Shown here: piece by piece, positions 55,416 through 64,000 of the stretch
How the letters are laid out: each line of letters begins with the position of its first letter
How positions within the stretch are numbered: position 1 is the stretch's first letter
Assembly (NCBI GenBank): GCA_949752735.1
Contig: OX457038.1
Span: forward strand, 67,539,985-67,603,984
Reading direction: 5' to 3'
Source: Lumbricus terrestris
Taxonomy: Eukaryota; Annelida; Clitellata; Crassiclitellata; Lumbricidae
Length of the DNA: 64,000 bases
Notes under the pieces: generated by a model
The model's input: only the letters and a program-made list of their open reading frames with translations
What the model was told of the DNA's origin: nothing
The model's database searches: none
Made by a program: the position numbers and the translations under genes

Positions 55416-56279
55416 TATAATTCGATAGCAGAAATTACTTCACAGTTCTCTATTTAAGTTTCATTTATTATTGAATCAATCAAGCGACTGTCTGTCGTTC
55501 ATTAGCAATTATTTACACAGCCGATAAAATAGAAACAATATTAAAGATTCACGATTAAGGCCCTCCTAAAACGCCTATGTCTCTTGACTAGCTTAAGTTT
55601 TATCAGATCAGTTCGCAGACTGACTATTTCACACCTATCCGATCAGTTCACAGACTGAATATACCACAACTAATATTTGCACCAAAATAGCGATACAAGT
55701 TTTATCTAATTGCACCTAGTTCAGGTTCGAGCTCTATAGATTAGGTTGCTTATACTTCCCTTTTCCCATTGATATTTTAGGACAGCCGATCCACCGTTTC
55801 CCGTCCTGTAGAAAGTTATTGAGTCGTCGGCCGATGCCAGAATTTCTCCGTCGGAAGCGTATTATTAATTTAATCGTTGCCGGAAATCTTCGTAATTACA
55901 CATCGATTCACAGGACATCGGAAGAACCTCGTCTTCTACCTGAGAAAACTTGCCAGAATCGAAAATACCATCAATTTCACCACGTTTCACGATTTCCACA
56001 AGCGTAGGTGTTACTCGATTGAATTCTGCTGCCCGACTGAAGGTTTGCGCGTTAATTTGCCGCAAGAGAGCGCTTTTTGGCGCGTAAAACATCGCGTGAT
56101 GTCTAACCAATCAAAAATCGCACGTGGCGGAAAGTTCCATTGAAAAATGCATGGGAAGCTAAATATAGCGATGACCGCATCGATCAGTGCTAAGCATAGC
56201 ACCCATGAATTCGTAATAGAAATAGCGGCCTTACTTAAGTAAATAAGTAAGGTAGCTTGTAGCAACCTGGTTCGCTACA
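54831..56279 (-). repeat. 5' LTR of the Ty3/gypsy element
   Basis: 1449 bp, starting TGTAGCGAACCAGG and ending GCGCGTCACA on the minus strand. It must hold the promoter upstream of the ORF1 ATG at 55415; AATAAA-like (55464-55469, minus) and TTAAATAG sequences lie about 35-55 bp before that ATG. On the plus strand, GTAGCAGGTTCGAATCCTAA (54957-54976) is a perfect tRNA B-box. Confidence 0.97.
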
Positions 56280-56283
56280 TACG

Positions 56284-56460
56284 GACCCCACGATATTTCT
56301 TATTGGTGTCCCATGGACGCATCGTTAATTTATTTATGCGTCCATCCACAATTTCAGTGCGTCCATGGACGCACCGCCTTTATTTTTGTTCGTCCGGCGT
56401 CAAAATTTGTGCGTCCGGGACGCACGGACGCACGTTAACGGAATCACTGCCTGCAATACA
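56284..56460. repeat. GCGTCCATGGACGCA-repeat block
   Basis: Palindromic GTCCATGGACGCA and GCGTCC units recur five or six times. The right edge GTTAACGGAATCACTG is the inverse of AGTGATTCCGTTAATG at 43370, where GTCATGGACGCATC follows. It is probably a small non-autonomous element that existed at this locus before the Ty3 insertion. Confidence 0.5.
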
Positions 56461-56850
56461 ACGGCACTAATGGCAACCTACAAAGTATATAGATGTATCC
56501 AACGGGGGAGGGTTTAGGAAATCGCTCTCTGGTGCGCTGATCTCCATGGGAGGGACGGTATATAGGCTAGCTGGCATGGACAGCGAGAGGTACCTATCGA
56601 GATCGCGCCCCGTACGTGCTTGAACCTTTGAAGGCTGCATATGCTATTATTAGCTCCGTACGTGTACCCGTGTAGGCTATAGTGCAGGCTGTCTGTTCTG
56701 TTAGTAGGCCTACTAGGCTAGTTAAGATTAGAATATTTTGTTATAATTGGTTCTTGTGAATTGTTTCAACTGCATAAGCTAACTGCATGTACACTAGTAG
56801 CTGTAACCGGTTGCGGTCTGTCAACCATATCATTGAATAAAGGGAAAAAA
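56461..56850 (+). mobile_element. SINE family 3 fragments (inverse and direct)
   Basis: A short inverse piece (56461-56515, GGCAACCTACAAAG) is followed by a direct copy (about 56565-56840). The direct copy contains GGCATGGACAGCGAGAGGTA, GGCTGTCTGTTCTGTTAG and GGTTGCGGTCTGTCAACC, in the order seen at 19728-19972. Confidence 0.6.
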
Positions 56851-57000
56851 TTCTATGCCAGTGTTTTCCAATGCGCCACCCCGTCCCTTAGACTGTAACG
56901 TTTGCAGACTTCACAAGCCTTAGGCCTACGCTTACATCAATCTCGGACTAATTTTCACATAATTATTCATTTAGGCATAACGTACGTACCGGTGATAACC

Positions 57001-57349
57001 ATGCATGGGCGGAGTCCTAGGGAGACAGAGGGGACGGTCCCCCCAATGAAGCTGTTGGGGGGAAGGCCCGTGCATTTGTCCCCCCAATCGTTGAGCGTCA
57101 AGACTAAAAAAAGTCGTCAACTTTTTGGCGCCGAAAATAGCCATTCTTGGGAGATTTCGTCGCCGGATGACTAAAAAGTCATCAACTTTTTTGGCGGCGA
57201 AAATAGAAATTTTTTCGAGATTTCGCCGGTCGTCAGAAATTTTAGCCGGCAAAAGATGGAAACTTTTCTGCGACACTCAGCCATTCGTCCAGCAAAAAAT
57301 CTCGCGTCTTTCCGTCCCCCTCCAAGTCTCCGCCCAGGTCTCCGCCTAT
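57001..57349. mobile_element. MITE with GGCGGAGTCC ends and internal tandem module
   Basis: GGTGATAACC occurs on both sides (56991-57000 and 57350-57359), and the ends ATGGGCGGAGTCCTAGG / CCAGGTCTCCGCCTAT are inverted repeats. The inside has two to three tandem units with GACTAAAAAAAGTCGTCAAC and TTTTTGGCGGCGAAAATAG, the module shared with the CAGTGGCGG-ended MITEs. Confidence 0.8.
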
Positions 57350-57413
57350 GGTGATAACCCAGAGAATGAGACAATATTAATTTTAATCAAAATGACCGTA
57401 AAATGCAGCTAGG

Positions 57414-57414
<1 letters not shown>

Positions 57415-57477
<63 letters not shown>
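57415..57477. repeat. (AT)n microsatellite between AGGCCTATA and TATAGGC
   Basis: About 30 AT units flanked symmetrically by GGCCTATA and TATAGGC, a large self-complementary block. Confidence 0.95.
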
Positions 57478-57479
<2 letters not shown>

Positions 57480-57904
57480 CTTGCATCAATACTCACCGTC
57501 AAAAGAAACTGATATGCTAAATCTCGCCTAATAACATTATTATCACACGTTTTCATCAATCAGCCAACAATTATAGACAGGCATAATTATATCCTTCCAG
57601 CAGCCCATCGCTGCTGCCAAATATAAATAGACCTACTGTATTCCTCACTTAATTGTCCATTCCAGGAATCCAGGTCATTCAACCAAAGATTTTTCTGAAG
57701 AACTTCTTCATCGCAAATCTACCGCCAGTTCCATTCTCTCCCCAATCGCGGACACCTTCTGTTCATTCACCTGCAACAAAAACATCTCAACCTTTCGCTT
57801 CTCCTTGAGATTCCTTTTTGACTCCGACTACTCCAGCATGGATTCACTTTCCTTTTCCAACCCTAATCCTCCTGCCTCTCAGTCATAGCTGTGTATATAT
57901 GACG

Positions 57905-58130
57905 CGGCTGTGTATTGGGTATGTTCGTTGCCTTGCAGCCGGAGGGTTGCAAATTGCAATCGAATCCACCTCAAGCCGCCTCGTAAGGACCTTGGATTAT
58001 AATAGTCCTTCACTTGCAATTGTTCAGCGCTTCGCCGTGAAACTCAGATTCAGTATCCGCGATGTAGTTAGGAACGCTTCTTAGTAGAGCCTGAAGGGGC
58101 GATATAACAAGTGCACATACACACACAAAA
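57905..58130 (+). mobile_element. SINE family 1, near full-length
   Basis: CTGTGTATTGGGTATGTTCG, GCCTTGCAGCCGGAGGGTTG and a decayed B-box (AATCGAATCC) form the tRNA-like head. TCCTTCACTTGCAATTGTTC and CAGCGCTTCGCCGTGAAACT form the body, and AACAAGTGCACATACACAC the tail. Confidence 0.85.
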
Positions 58131-58261
58131 TTAATAGCTCTCCATTCTTTCTCCTGCCACTGAAACCTGCACGGAAGTAGCCTACGTGTCACTCCTCTAA
58201 ATTCTCATCCTCATATACTACAGGAAAAACTCGGTTCAGCAAAGCCTATAATTATACATGT

Positions 58262-58372
58262 ATACTGCTGCTGCTGCTGCTCATGCTACTACTGCTGCTA
58301 CTACTACCACCACCACCACCACCACCACCACCACCACTATTACTACTACTACTAATAATAATAATAATCATG
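58262..58372. repeat. Trinucleotide repeats (CTG, CTA, ACC, ATA)
   Basis: Successive short runs of CTG, TAC, CCA and AAT trinucleotides. Confidence 0.9.
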
Positions 58373-58559
58373 CACGTACGACGTGCGCCCTCTACTGAAT
58401 AATTTAGCAATGAAAATAATGAGGCAAGGCCGACTGCGCCACCTACCGTGTGAATGCAAAGATCAGACGATGACAAAGTGGATCATCCAATCCATCTCTC
58501 AGACCTCATAAGCTATGGCCAAGGAACATGGAGTCGCTTACAACGCTTTATTTATCCAG

Positions 58560-58785
58560 TTTTGTGTTCCACACACATCGATATCGTCCTTCTCCACTCC
58601 TCTTCCACCTTTTCCTTCTCTTCCTTCATCGTTTCCACTTCTTGCATATTTTCTTTCTCCTTTTCCTATTGCTGTTTTACCTCTTTCTCCTCCCCGTTCT
58701 CGTTGTATTCCTATCATTCTTTTCCCTCCCCTCCCCTCCCCCTCCCATCTCCTCCCCTCCTTCGTCATTATCGTCCTGATTTTGG
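58560..58785. repeat. Pyrimidine-rich tract
   Basis: Long CT-rich stretch (TTCCTTCTCTTCCTTCATCG, then CCCTCCCCTCCCCCTCCCAT). The open frames in it are artefacts. Confidence 0.75.
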
Positions 58786-59413
58786 CTGACTGACTTTCAC
58801 TAAGCCATTTGTCGGTTCATGGCAAGTCTTCGTCTGTAACTTCAGAGGCGACTAAAGCACAGTTTATATGTCTATATAACACATAGTCCCTTTTACGTAA
58901 TATTCAGAAGAAGGGAAAAAATCTAACTGTATGGCAACCTGCAAGGTGTCATCTGTTCATTTAACAGGAAGTTGAAGTATGGGACTCAGCCGTCCGTCCA
59001 AAATGTCGCGCCTCGGCGATCGTCCTTCGGTCGCTAGTTCGTCCCCCCACGGCCCACCAACCTCTAGTCTAGAGTCTAGACCAAGTCTCCGCCTATGCCT
59101 AAGCGGCGGCTTGAGGCGGATTCGAACCTGGCTCCAAGGCACCGAACCCACCACTACATCACCGCGCCCCTGTAGGCCTATTAATGCACCTAAATAGTAG
59201 GCCTGTATGCGCTACTGTGTTAATGCAGAGGTTCGGCCTTTATAAGACGTTGCTGTATTACAGAGTAGGCCTATAGACCTGACTAAGCGTAGGCCCACGC
59301 TTATTGATTGGCGCTCTATAAATTGGCCATGGTCTCTCCAATATTAATCCGCATGCTCGCTGCCTTAATCAAATATTCCAGGTTCACGAAGTCAGCAGTC
59401 AGGCCACGAGCAT

Positions 59414-59524
<111 letters not shown>

Positions 59525-60022
59525 TTGCCAGCAATTATTAACCGACGAAATTCGAATGTGCCTGGACATGCCAACGACCCACGTGACCCAGGCAAATATA
59601 CCGTGACGTCACATGGAAGATTATTCGATCCGTGGCTTCGACGACGACCAGAGACTTCGACGAACGTAGAATTAAGTCTTTTAGGCCGATACGTCCACGC
59701 GTGTACGATGCAATGTTCGACCCACAGCCTTGATTGAAGAAACTTTCTTCCAGAAGTTGCGAATTTCAAAGTCGATTGCTTTTTTTAGCAACCGTTTTCT
59801 AGATTTTTTTGTAAAAGCTGTTGTTGTTGTTGAGGCTAACGTAGGATTAAAGATCCAGTTTCGAATCCGTATAAGTATATCCGGCTTTTGATGAATACTT
59901 GAAGACATCCTCTGTCTGAGTGATCGCGTTGAAGCGTGTTTGCGGGTCTTGAGCGAAGTCGACTACTTTTGAAGTGTTCAGGGGTAGATAAAGAGGGTGA
60001 CCGGGTCGGTTTGTGGGGAATC

Positions 60023-60391
60023 ATGGCAGGCGACGTGGGGTCCACTGATCTGGAGAGCAGTCTAACGGAAATGGACTGGCTGGCGAAGTTGAACGTCGGT
60101 GGGGCCTTGGCTGGACTGGTCGACCCAGGGGACGCCGACAGCGCCACCGGGGACTCCTCGGGCGATGGATTCGGTGACTATCAGACCGCTCTACCGGTCG
60201 TAGGCAACAACGGTTACCGGGGACCAAACGCGGGTAACAAGAGCGCATCGTCGAAACCTCCTTTCAGTTACACACATCTGATCATGTCTGCGATTAGTAG
60301 TAGTCCGCAGAAGAGAATGGCACTTAGCGAGATCTACAAGTGGATTGGGGACAACTATCCATACTACAGGAGCGCCGTTTCCGGTTGGAAG
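60023..60391 (+). CDS. FOXJ2/3: FoxJ2/FoxJ3-type forkhead transcription factor, first coding exon
   Basis: The ATG at 60023 is the first in-frame Met of the open frame. The exon gives 123 residues and ends at GGTTGGAAG|GTAGGG in phase 0. Residues 9-25 (DLESSLTEMDWLAKLNV) match the vertebrate FOXJ3 N-terminal motif 'ELESSLTSMDWLPQL', which separates FoxJ2/3 from FoxJ1, FoxK and others. The forkhead domain starts at K78: KPPFSYTHLIMSAISSSP then QKRMALSEIYKWIGDNYP and YYRSAVSGWK, covering helices 1 and 2 up to the intron. The recognition helix (NSIRHNLSLNKCF in the family) must be in the next exon, which I did not find before the window end. The product would be a nuclear DNA-binding regulator. 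The Asp/Gly/Ser-rich linker between motif and domain is lineage-specific. Confidence 0.93.
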
Positions 60392-60506
60392 GTAGGGATA
60401 AAGCAACCTTTTGATTAAGCAACTGATTAGTTGGGAACTTTCGTTTGCATATTATTGCTAGTGAGAAGTCTTATCGGTTACGGCATTATTCTATGATTTG
60501 CACATG

Positions 60507-60640
60507 TGGGGGGGGGGGAACTTTGTCCGGGGGGATAATGTCCTACGAAAAATCTGGGGGGGGGTATGTCCGGGGAGCTAATGTCCGGGGGCTAATGTCC
60601 GGGGGGAATAATGTCCAGGGGGCTAATGTCCGTTCCCCGA
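60507..60640 (+). repeat. G-rich tandem repeat 'TAATGTCCGGGGG' in FoxJ2/3 intron 1
   Basis: About seven units of 14-18 bp with the core AATGTCCGGGGGG, preceded by a run of nine G. At least four G-tracts of four or more are closely spaced, so G-quadruplex formation in the transcript or DNA is possible. It starts about 115 bp after the splice donor. Confidence 0.85.
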
Positions 60641-62160
60641 GTACAAGGTGGGTATCTACACGCATGGCCTCAGGATCAAGCAACAACTGTTAGTTGAGAC
60701 TAGTCCTGAGCCTACCTGAATATCCGTCTTGAAGTTAGGCATTCACTGTTGAACGAAAAGAAATGACATTTCTCATAGTGACAATTGAAACTGTATATGA
60801 TGAAGTATGGCATGTATAAGATGCCAGTTTTGTTTATGATTTGCTATCAAGTATCAACAAATATGAGTTGTCAACCTATGATAGCGTGATTTGTTTACAT
60901 ATGGCTTAAATACTGATGCAGACACTTCACAGAGGGTCAGGTCAGCCAGGGTTCAAGAATCTTTCACCATCAATGGTCTTGTATATAAATATCACTTCTA
61001 TTCTTATATTCTGAAAACTACGATATGCTGACATTATCTTGAACTTGAAGTTAGAATATTGCTCGATGTTGTAACAATATTGCCAGTATACTTTTATAAA
61101 GTTACTATGTCTATGGTGTTATTGCTATAGTAGGCCTATAATTAACATCTGTCAATGTTTGATTTGACACTCATATTTTATCTTTGGAAGGGAAGGTCTT
61201 CTAGTTTTCGGGGATGGTGGGGGCCCATTAAAAAAAGTTGTATTTTTCTACATTTTTAGCTATTTAATAACCGTAAATAATGCATTTGTTTAGGGGGTTT
61301 GAAGCCTTAAGCCCCTATTTGCACCTCTGATCAGTTTTAAGAGAGTATCTTCACGTTCAAATAATTTGTGAAGAATTTATGTAGGAATTAGAAGAGTTAA
61401 TAAAGTTTTAGAATTATAATGTACTGTTCCTCTTTCCTTTAGTTAGAGTAGTAAAGTTAGAGCAGTTAGAAGGGTTTCAAGTTAGAATGTATTGCACGCT
61501 GTTCATTTAACTACATATGGTAGTTTGCATACAAGACATTAATATTGAGACCTTTTTATTGCATTGGCACACTTTTGTGCTTGTTCCAGTTGACTGTGTT
61601 GAGATTAACTTATGGGCAGCTACCATTTGTGAATGACCTGCAAGTTCACCCAAAACAGTAGCAGCATTTTAAAATAAAGCTCAACATTGTGCTGCATTAG
61701 TCAGTAATATAATAAATTGAATTTAGTTTAGTTACCAAGTTATCAATTACGCAGAAAATGTTTTTGTCTGTTTTAGTCATTAAATGTCTTGTATAATTGT
61801 ATATTTTAATTTAAATAAAATAGGCACATTCCTCTATAACAAACAAGTAATAAGTTGCCTAGTTTTGATAATTTGATTGTTTATTCGTTTAAAAGTTTGG
61901 AATTGGGACTTGGGAGTTTTCAATTTTAAAGCTCTTTGCATAATTATAGGCTACCTTTATTTGATTGCATTGCCTTGTGTCTGCCTGTTTGTATGCTTGC
62001 CTGCCAGTCTCCCTATCAGTCTGTCTGTCTGTCTGTCTTTATGTCTGTTTGTTTGTCTGTCTCTCTGTCTGTATGTATGTCTGCATGTATGTCTGCCTGT
62101 TGTTCTGTTCTTTCGTCCGTTTCCGTATGGTTGCATGTTTATGTGCGTGCATGGGTGTCC
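60641..62160. other. FoxJ2/3 intron 1, no exon found
   Basis: AT-rich intronic sequence. CTGTCTGTCTGT-type repeats occur at about 61978-62100. No second forkhead exon is visible. Confidence 0.5.
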
Positions 62161-62179
62161 AGAGATCAGCCAGGCTCTA

Positions 62180-62395
62180 AATGAGGAGGAGGAGGAGGAG
62201 GAGAGGAAGGAGGATGTGGAGTTGGTATGCTCTTTGTCAGCACTCTGTTAGAGATCAAGCCACTGTGCTGACGACGATAAGAAGGCGGCGGAGGAGGAGC
62301 GGAACATAATCGAGGAGGAGGGAGGGAGGGAGGCAGGGGAGGGAGACGAATTGGAGGAGGAGGAGGAGGAGGAGGAGGAGGAGGAGGAGGGTTGG
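62180..62395. repeat. (GGA)n / GAGGAG repeats
   Basis: Two GGA-rich blocks (62183-62215 and 62280-62392), the second ending in about 12 pure GGA units. Confidence 0.9.
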
Positions 62396-62797
62396 ATTTA
62401 CGTGTGAATTGACGGCCGTCGTATTTTCTGGCGGCGTGTTTGGGCAAGCAGCGTTACAGGCCTAGCCAACGCATGCACGAGGTGCTTATATATAGAAGAG
62501 CGTTGACTGAGGGGGCCTCTCTACCGTGAGAGGGAGGGTGTGGGGAGTAGGGGGTTGGCGTTGCTGATCGGGGAGGGGAGCGGAGGGGCAGTCCTCGAAT
62601 GCCACAAGTACTTGGCCGTCGTTGCGTTGCCGACTACAATACCTATGATCACCTAATCTCTCTCTGTGTCGCTCGCTCGATTTAGTTTTATACATACATA
62701 CATTTTTATACACACACACATGCACGCCGAAGAACACTGCCTTGAAAGGTACACACGCCTTTACAAATTATATGCATATGCACACGTACACTACCTG

Positions 62798-62832
<35 letters not shown>

Positions 62833-63950
62833 CCGTATATATATAGGCCTATAATATTACATATAATTATATATATATAAATTATATATATATATATACT
62901 ATGTGGTGTTTATGCTTATACAACCTGATGATGACTGCTTAAAATGCATAATATATTAGCTCCTCTTTAATTAATGGCTGGGTTACGTGTTGGTTTATGT
63001 GCTGTATTTAATCTAGTCCCCTCCTCAGGTCGACGGGATCAAGGTTTCTATGGAGGGGGCGGGGGGGGGAAGAAAGAGCGCCCGGCGGACTATCGGGTTA
63101 GTGAAGGGTTTGAAAATGTTGATTTGCCTCATCCGAAATTTTTGGATTTCCACATTGCAGTGGCAGTATTTTTATTTTAAGCTGTGATCTTAAAAAATTG
63201 GTCTACTTCTTCAGTGCTGATAACAGTGATAAGAGTGGTGATAAGCGTGATGTGATAAATAAATACACTTGTAATAATAGCAAGTTTTTTTAGTTTTCAC
63301 ATTGTAATGGGTAGCATTTATACAAGATTACTCTATTATTTAAGTGTTATTATTATCAATTATTAATGTTAATAATAATATTATTAATTATGCCACGGGA
63401 GGCCTATGAATTATTATAACAGTTCATGTAATACAATAGTGTAAACAGCAACTGAAAACTATTATCATTTTGTCAAATGTTTCTGAGGAAGTGATTTCTG
63501 GGCACTCCCCCCCAAGATGCCTAGATTAAAATCTGGTTTGTGTGTGTCTGTTTGTCAGAGTGTGTGTTCCTCTTTATGTGCATATGTATAATCTGTGGCT
63601 GTGGGTGCATTTATCTGTGTCACGCTTTGTATCTGTCTATCTGTCTGCAAGTGCCCCCCTGCGCGCTTTTGCCATATGGACTAGCTCTGAAGGAGCGTCT
63701 GTTGTTGAGAGCTGAAAATATTTAGTTGATTGCATTTGAAAAATGCAGAGAAAATCCGTAACCAAGAGGAATTGGAGATCTATGGAAAATTTGGAGAAGA
63801 ATGAGAAAGGGAATGAGGAGGATTAGGATGAGGAGGTTTTAGGGAAAGGAGAGGAGTCAGGAGGATGAAAGTGATGATTTATATAGCGCCCCTTCAAGAA
63901 GCCATGCGACATTCAAAGAAACAGAAGCAGATTATGACTACTATTGTCAT
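62396..63950. other. FoxJ2/3 intron 1, no exon found
   Basis: Contains AT-repeats at 62813-62900 and short (CA)n and (ACAT)n tracts. A piece at 63505-63530 (CACTCCCCCCCAAGATGCCT) resembles MITE edges at 25320, 31080 and 37110. No coding signal. Confidence 0.5.
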
Positions 63951-63952
63951 GG

Positions 63953-64000
63953 GACGCGGTGGTGTAGTGGGTATGTTCGTTGCCTTGCAGCCAGAGGATT
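63953..64000 (+). mobile_element. SINE family 1, 5' head, cut by the window end
   Basis: GACGCGGTGGTGTAGTGGGT and ATGTTCGTTGCCTTGCAGCC match the heads at 57905 and 13018. The B-box would lie just outside. Confidence 0.8.

Larger units (their letters stand above)
44945..56279 (-). mobile_element. Complete Ty3/gypsy LTR retrotransposon, 11335 bp
   Basis: Both 1449-bp LTRs have TG..CA ends in the element's orientation. A 4-bp TACG duplication flanks the element (44941-44944 and 56280-56283). The order is LTR, primer site, ORF1, Gag, zinc knuckle, protease, RT, RNase H, integrase, 2.5-kb non-coding region, purine tract, LTR. RNase H before integrase defines Ty3/gypsy. No env is seen. By eye the LTRs differ at one base, so insertion was very recent. 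Features outside the norm are the size, the LTR-initiated ORF1 and the in-frame stop before Gag-Pol. Confidence 0.97.

Noticed and set aside
59936..60022. Upstream 29-residue extension of the FoxJ2/3 frame
   Set aside because: It begins at GTG, not ATG, and the conserved N-terminal motif follows closely after the ATG at 60023.
61877..62251. 124-residue Cys/Leu-rich ORF
   Set aside because: Arises from a CTGT tetranucleotide repeat and has no family signature.

Overview
The window is eukaryotic genomic DNA. It has spliced genes with GT..AG introns, very long microsatellites, and a dense mixture of DNA transposons, MITEs, LINEs, SINEs and one complete LTR retrotransposon. The many TAGGCCTA-type palindromes and the gene forms (Rab35, RP2, FoxJ2/3) suggest a marine deuterostome invertebrate. 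My best guess is an echinoderm or other ambulacrarian, but this rests on composition and gene style, not on a marker gene.

Four host genes can be read by joining exons. (1) An RP2 (retinitis pigmentosa 2, ARL3-GAP) orthologue runs on the minus strand from its start codon at 12036 through four exons to 2565; its C-terminal exons lie beyond the window start. (2) A small single-pass membrane protein runs on the plus strand, with firm exons at 24731-24925 and 25939-26022 and a probable start exon at 16879-16890 (96 residues in total); I do not recognise its family. (3) A complete Rab35 orthologue (204 residues, six exons, P-loop to the C-terminal CC) runs on the minus strand from 36185 to 30194. 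(4) The first coding exon of a FoxJ2/FoxJ3-type forkhead factor lies on the plus strand at 60023-60391; the rest lies beyond the window end.

Two large mobile elements look intact and young. A 6362-bp P-superfamily transposon (36600-42961) has perfect 53-bp terminal inverted repeats, a 7-bp target duplication and a spliced 858-residue THAP-domain transposase. It sits about 415 bp upstream of the Rab35 start codon. A Ty3/gypsy element (44945-56279, minus strand) has two 1449-bp LTRs in which I see one difference. Its first ORF starts inside the LTR and reads through the LTR end and primer-binding site. That ORF ends at a TAA, after which the Gag-Pol ORF continues in the same frame with no nearby ATG.

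The rest is a record of nested insertions: a piggyBac relic inside a LINE, a SINE inside another LINE, a MITE inside another MITE inside the intron of the P transposase, a mariner relic with about 200-bp inverted repeats, Helitron 3' ends, hAT-type MITEs with 8-bp duplications, and three tRNA-derived SINE families. The RP2 introns are loaded with micro- and minisatellites (CCAT, TG, CATA, and 24-bp and ~47-bp units).

All assignments come from reading the sequence and recalled family features. No database search was run.
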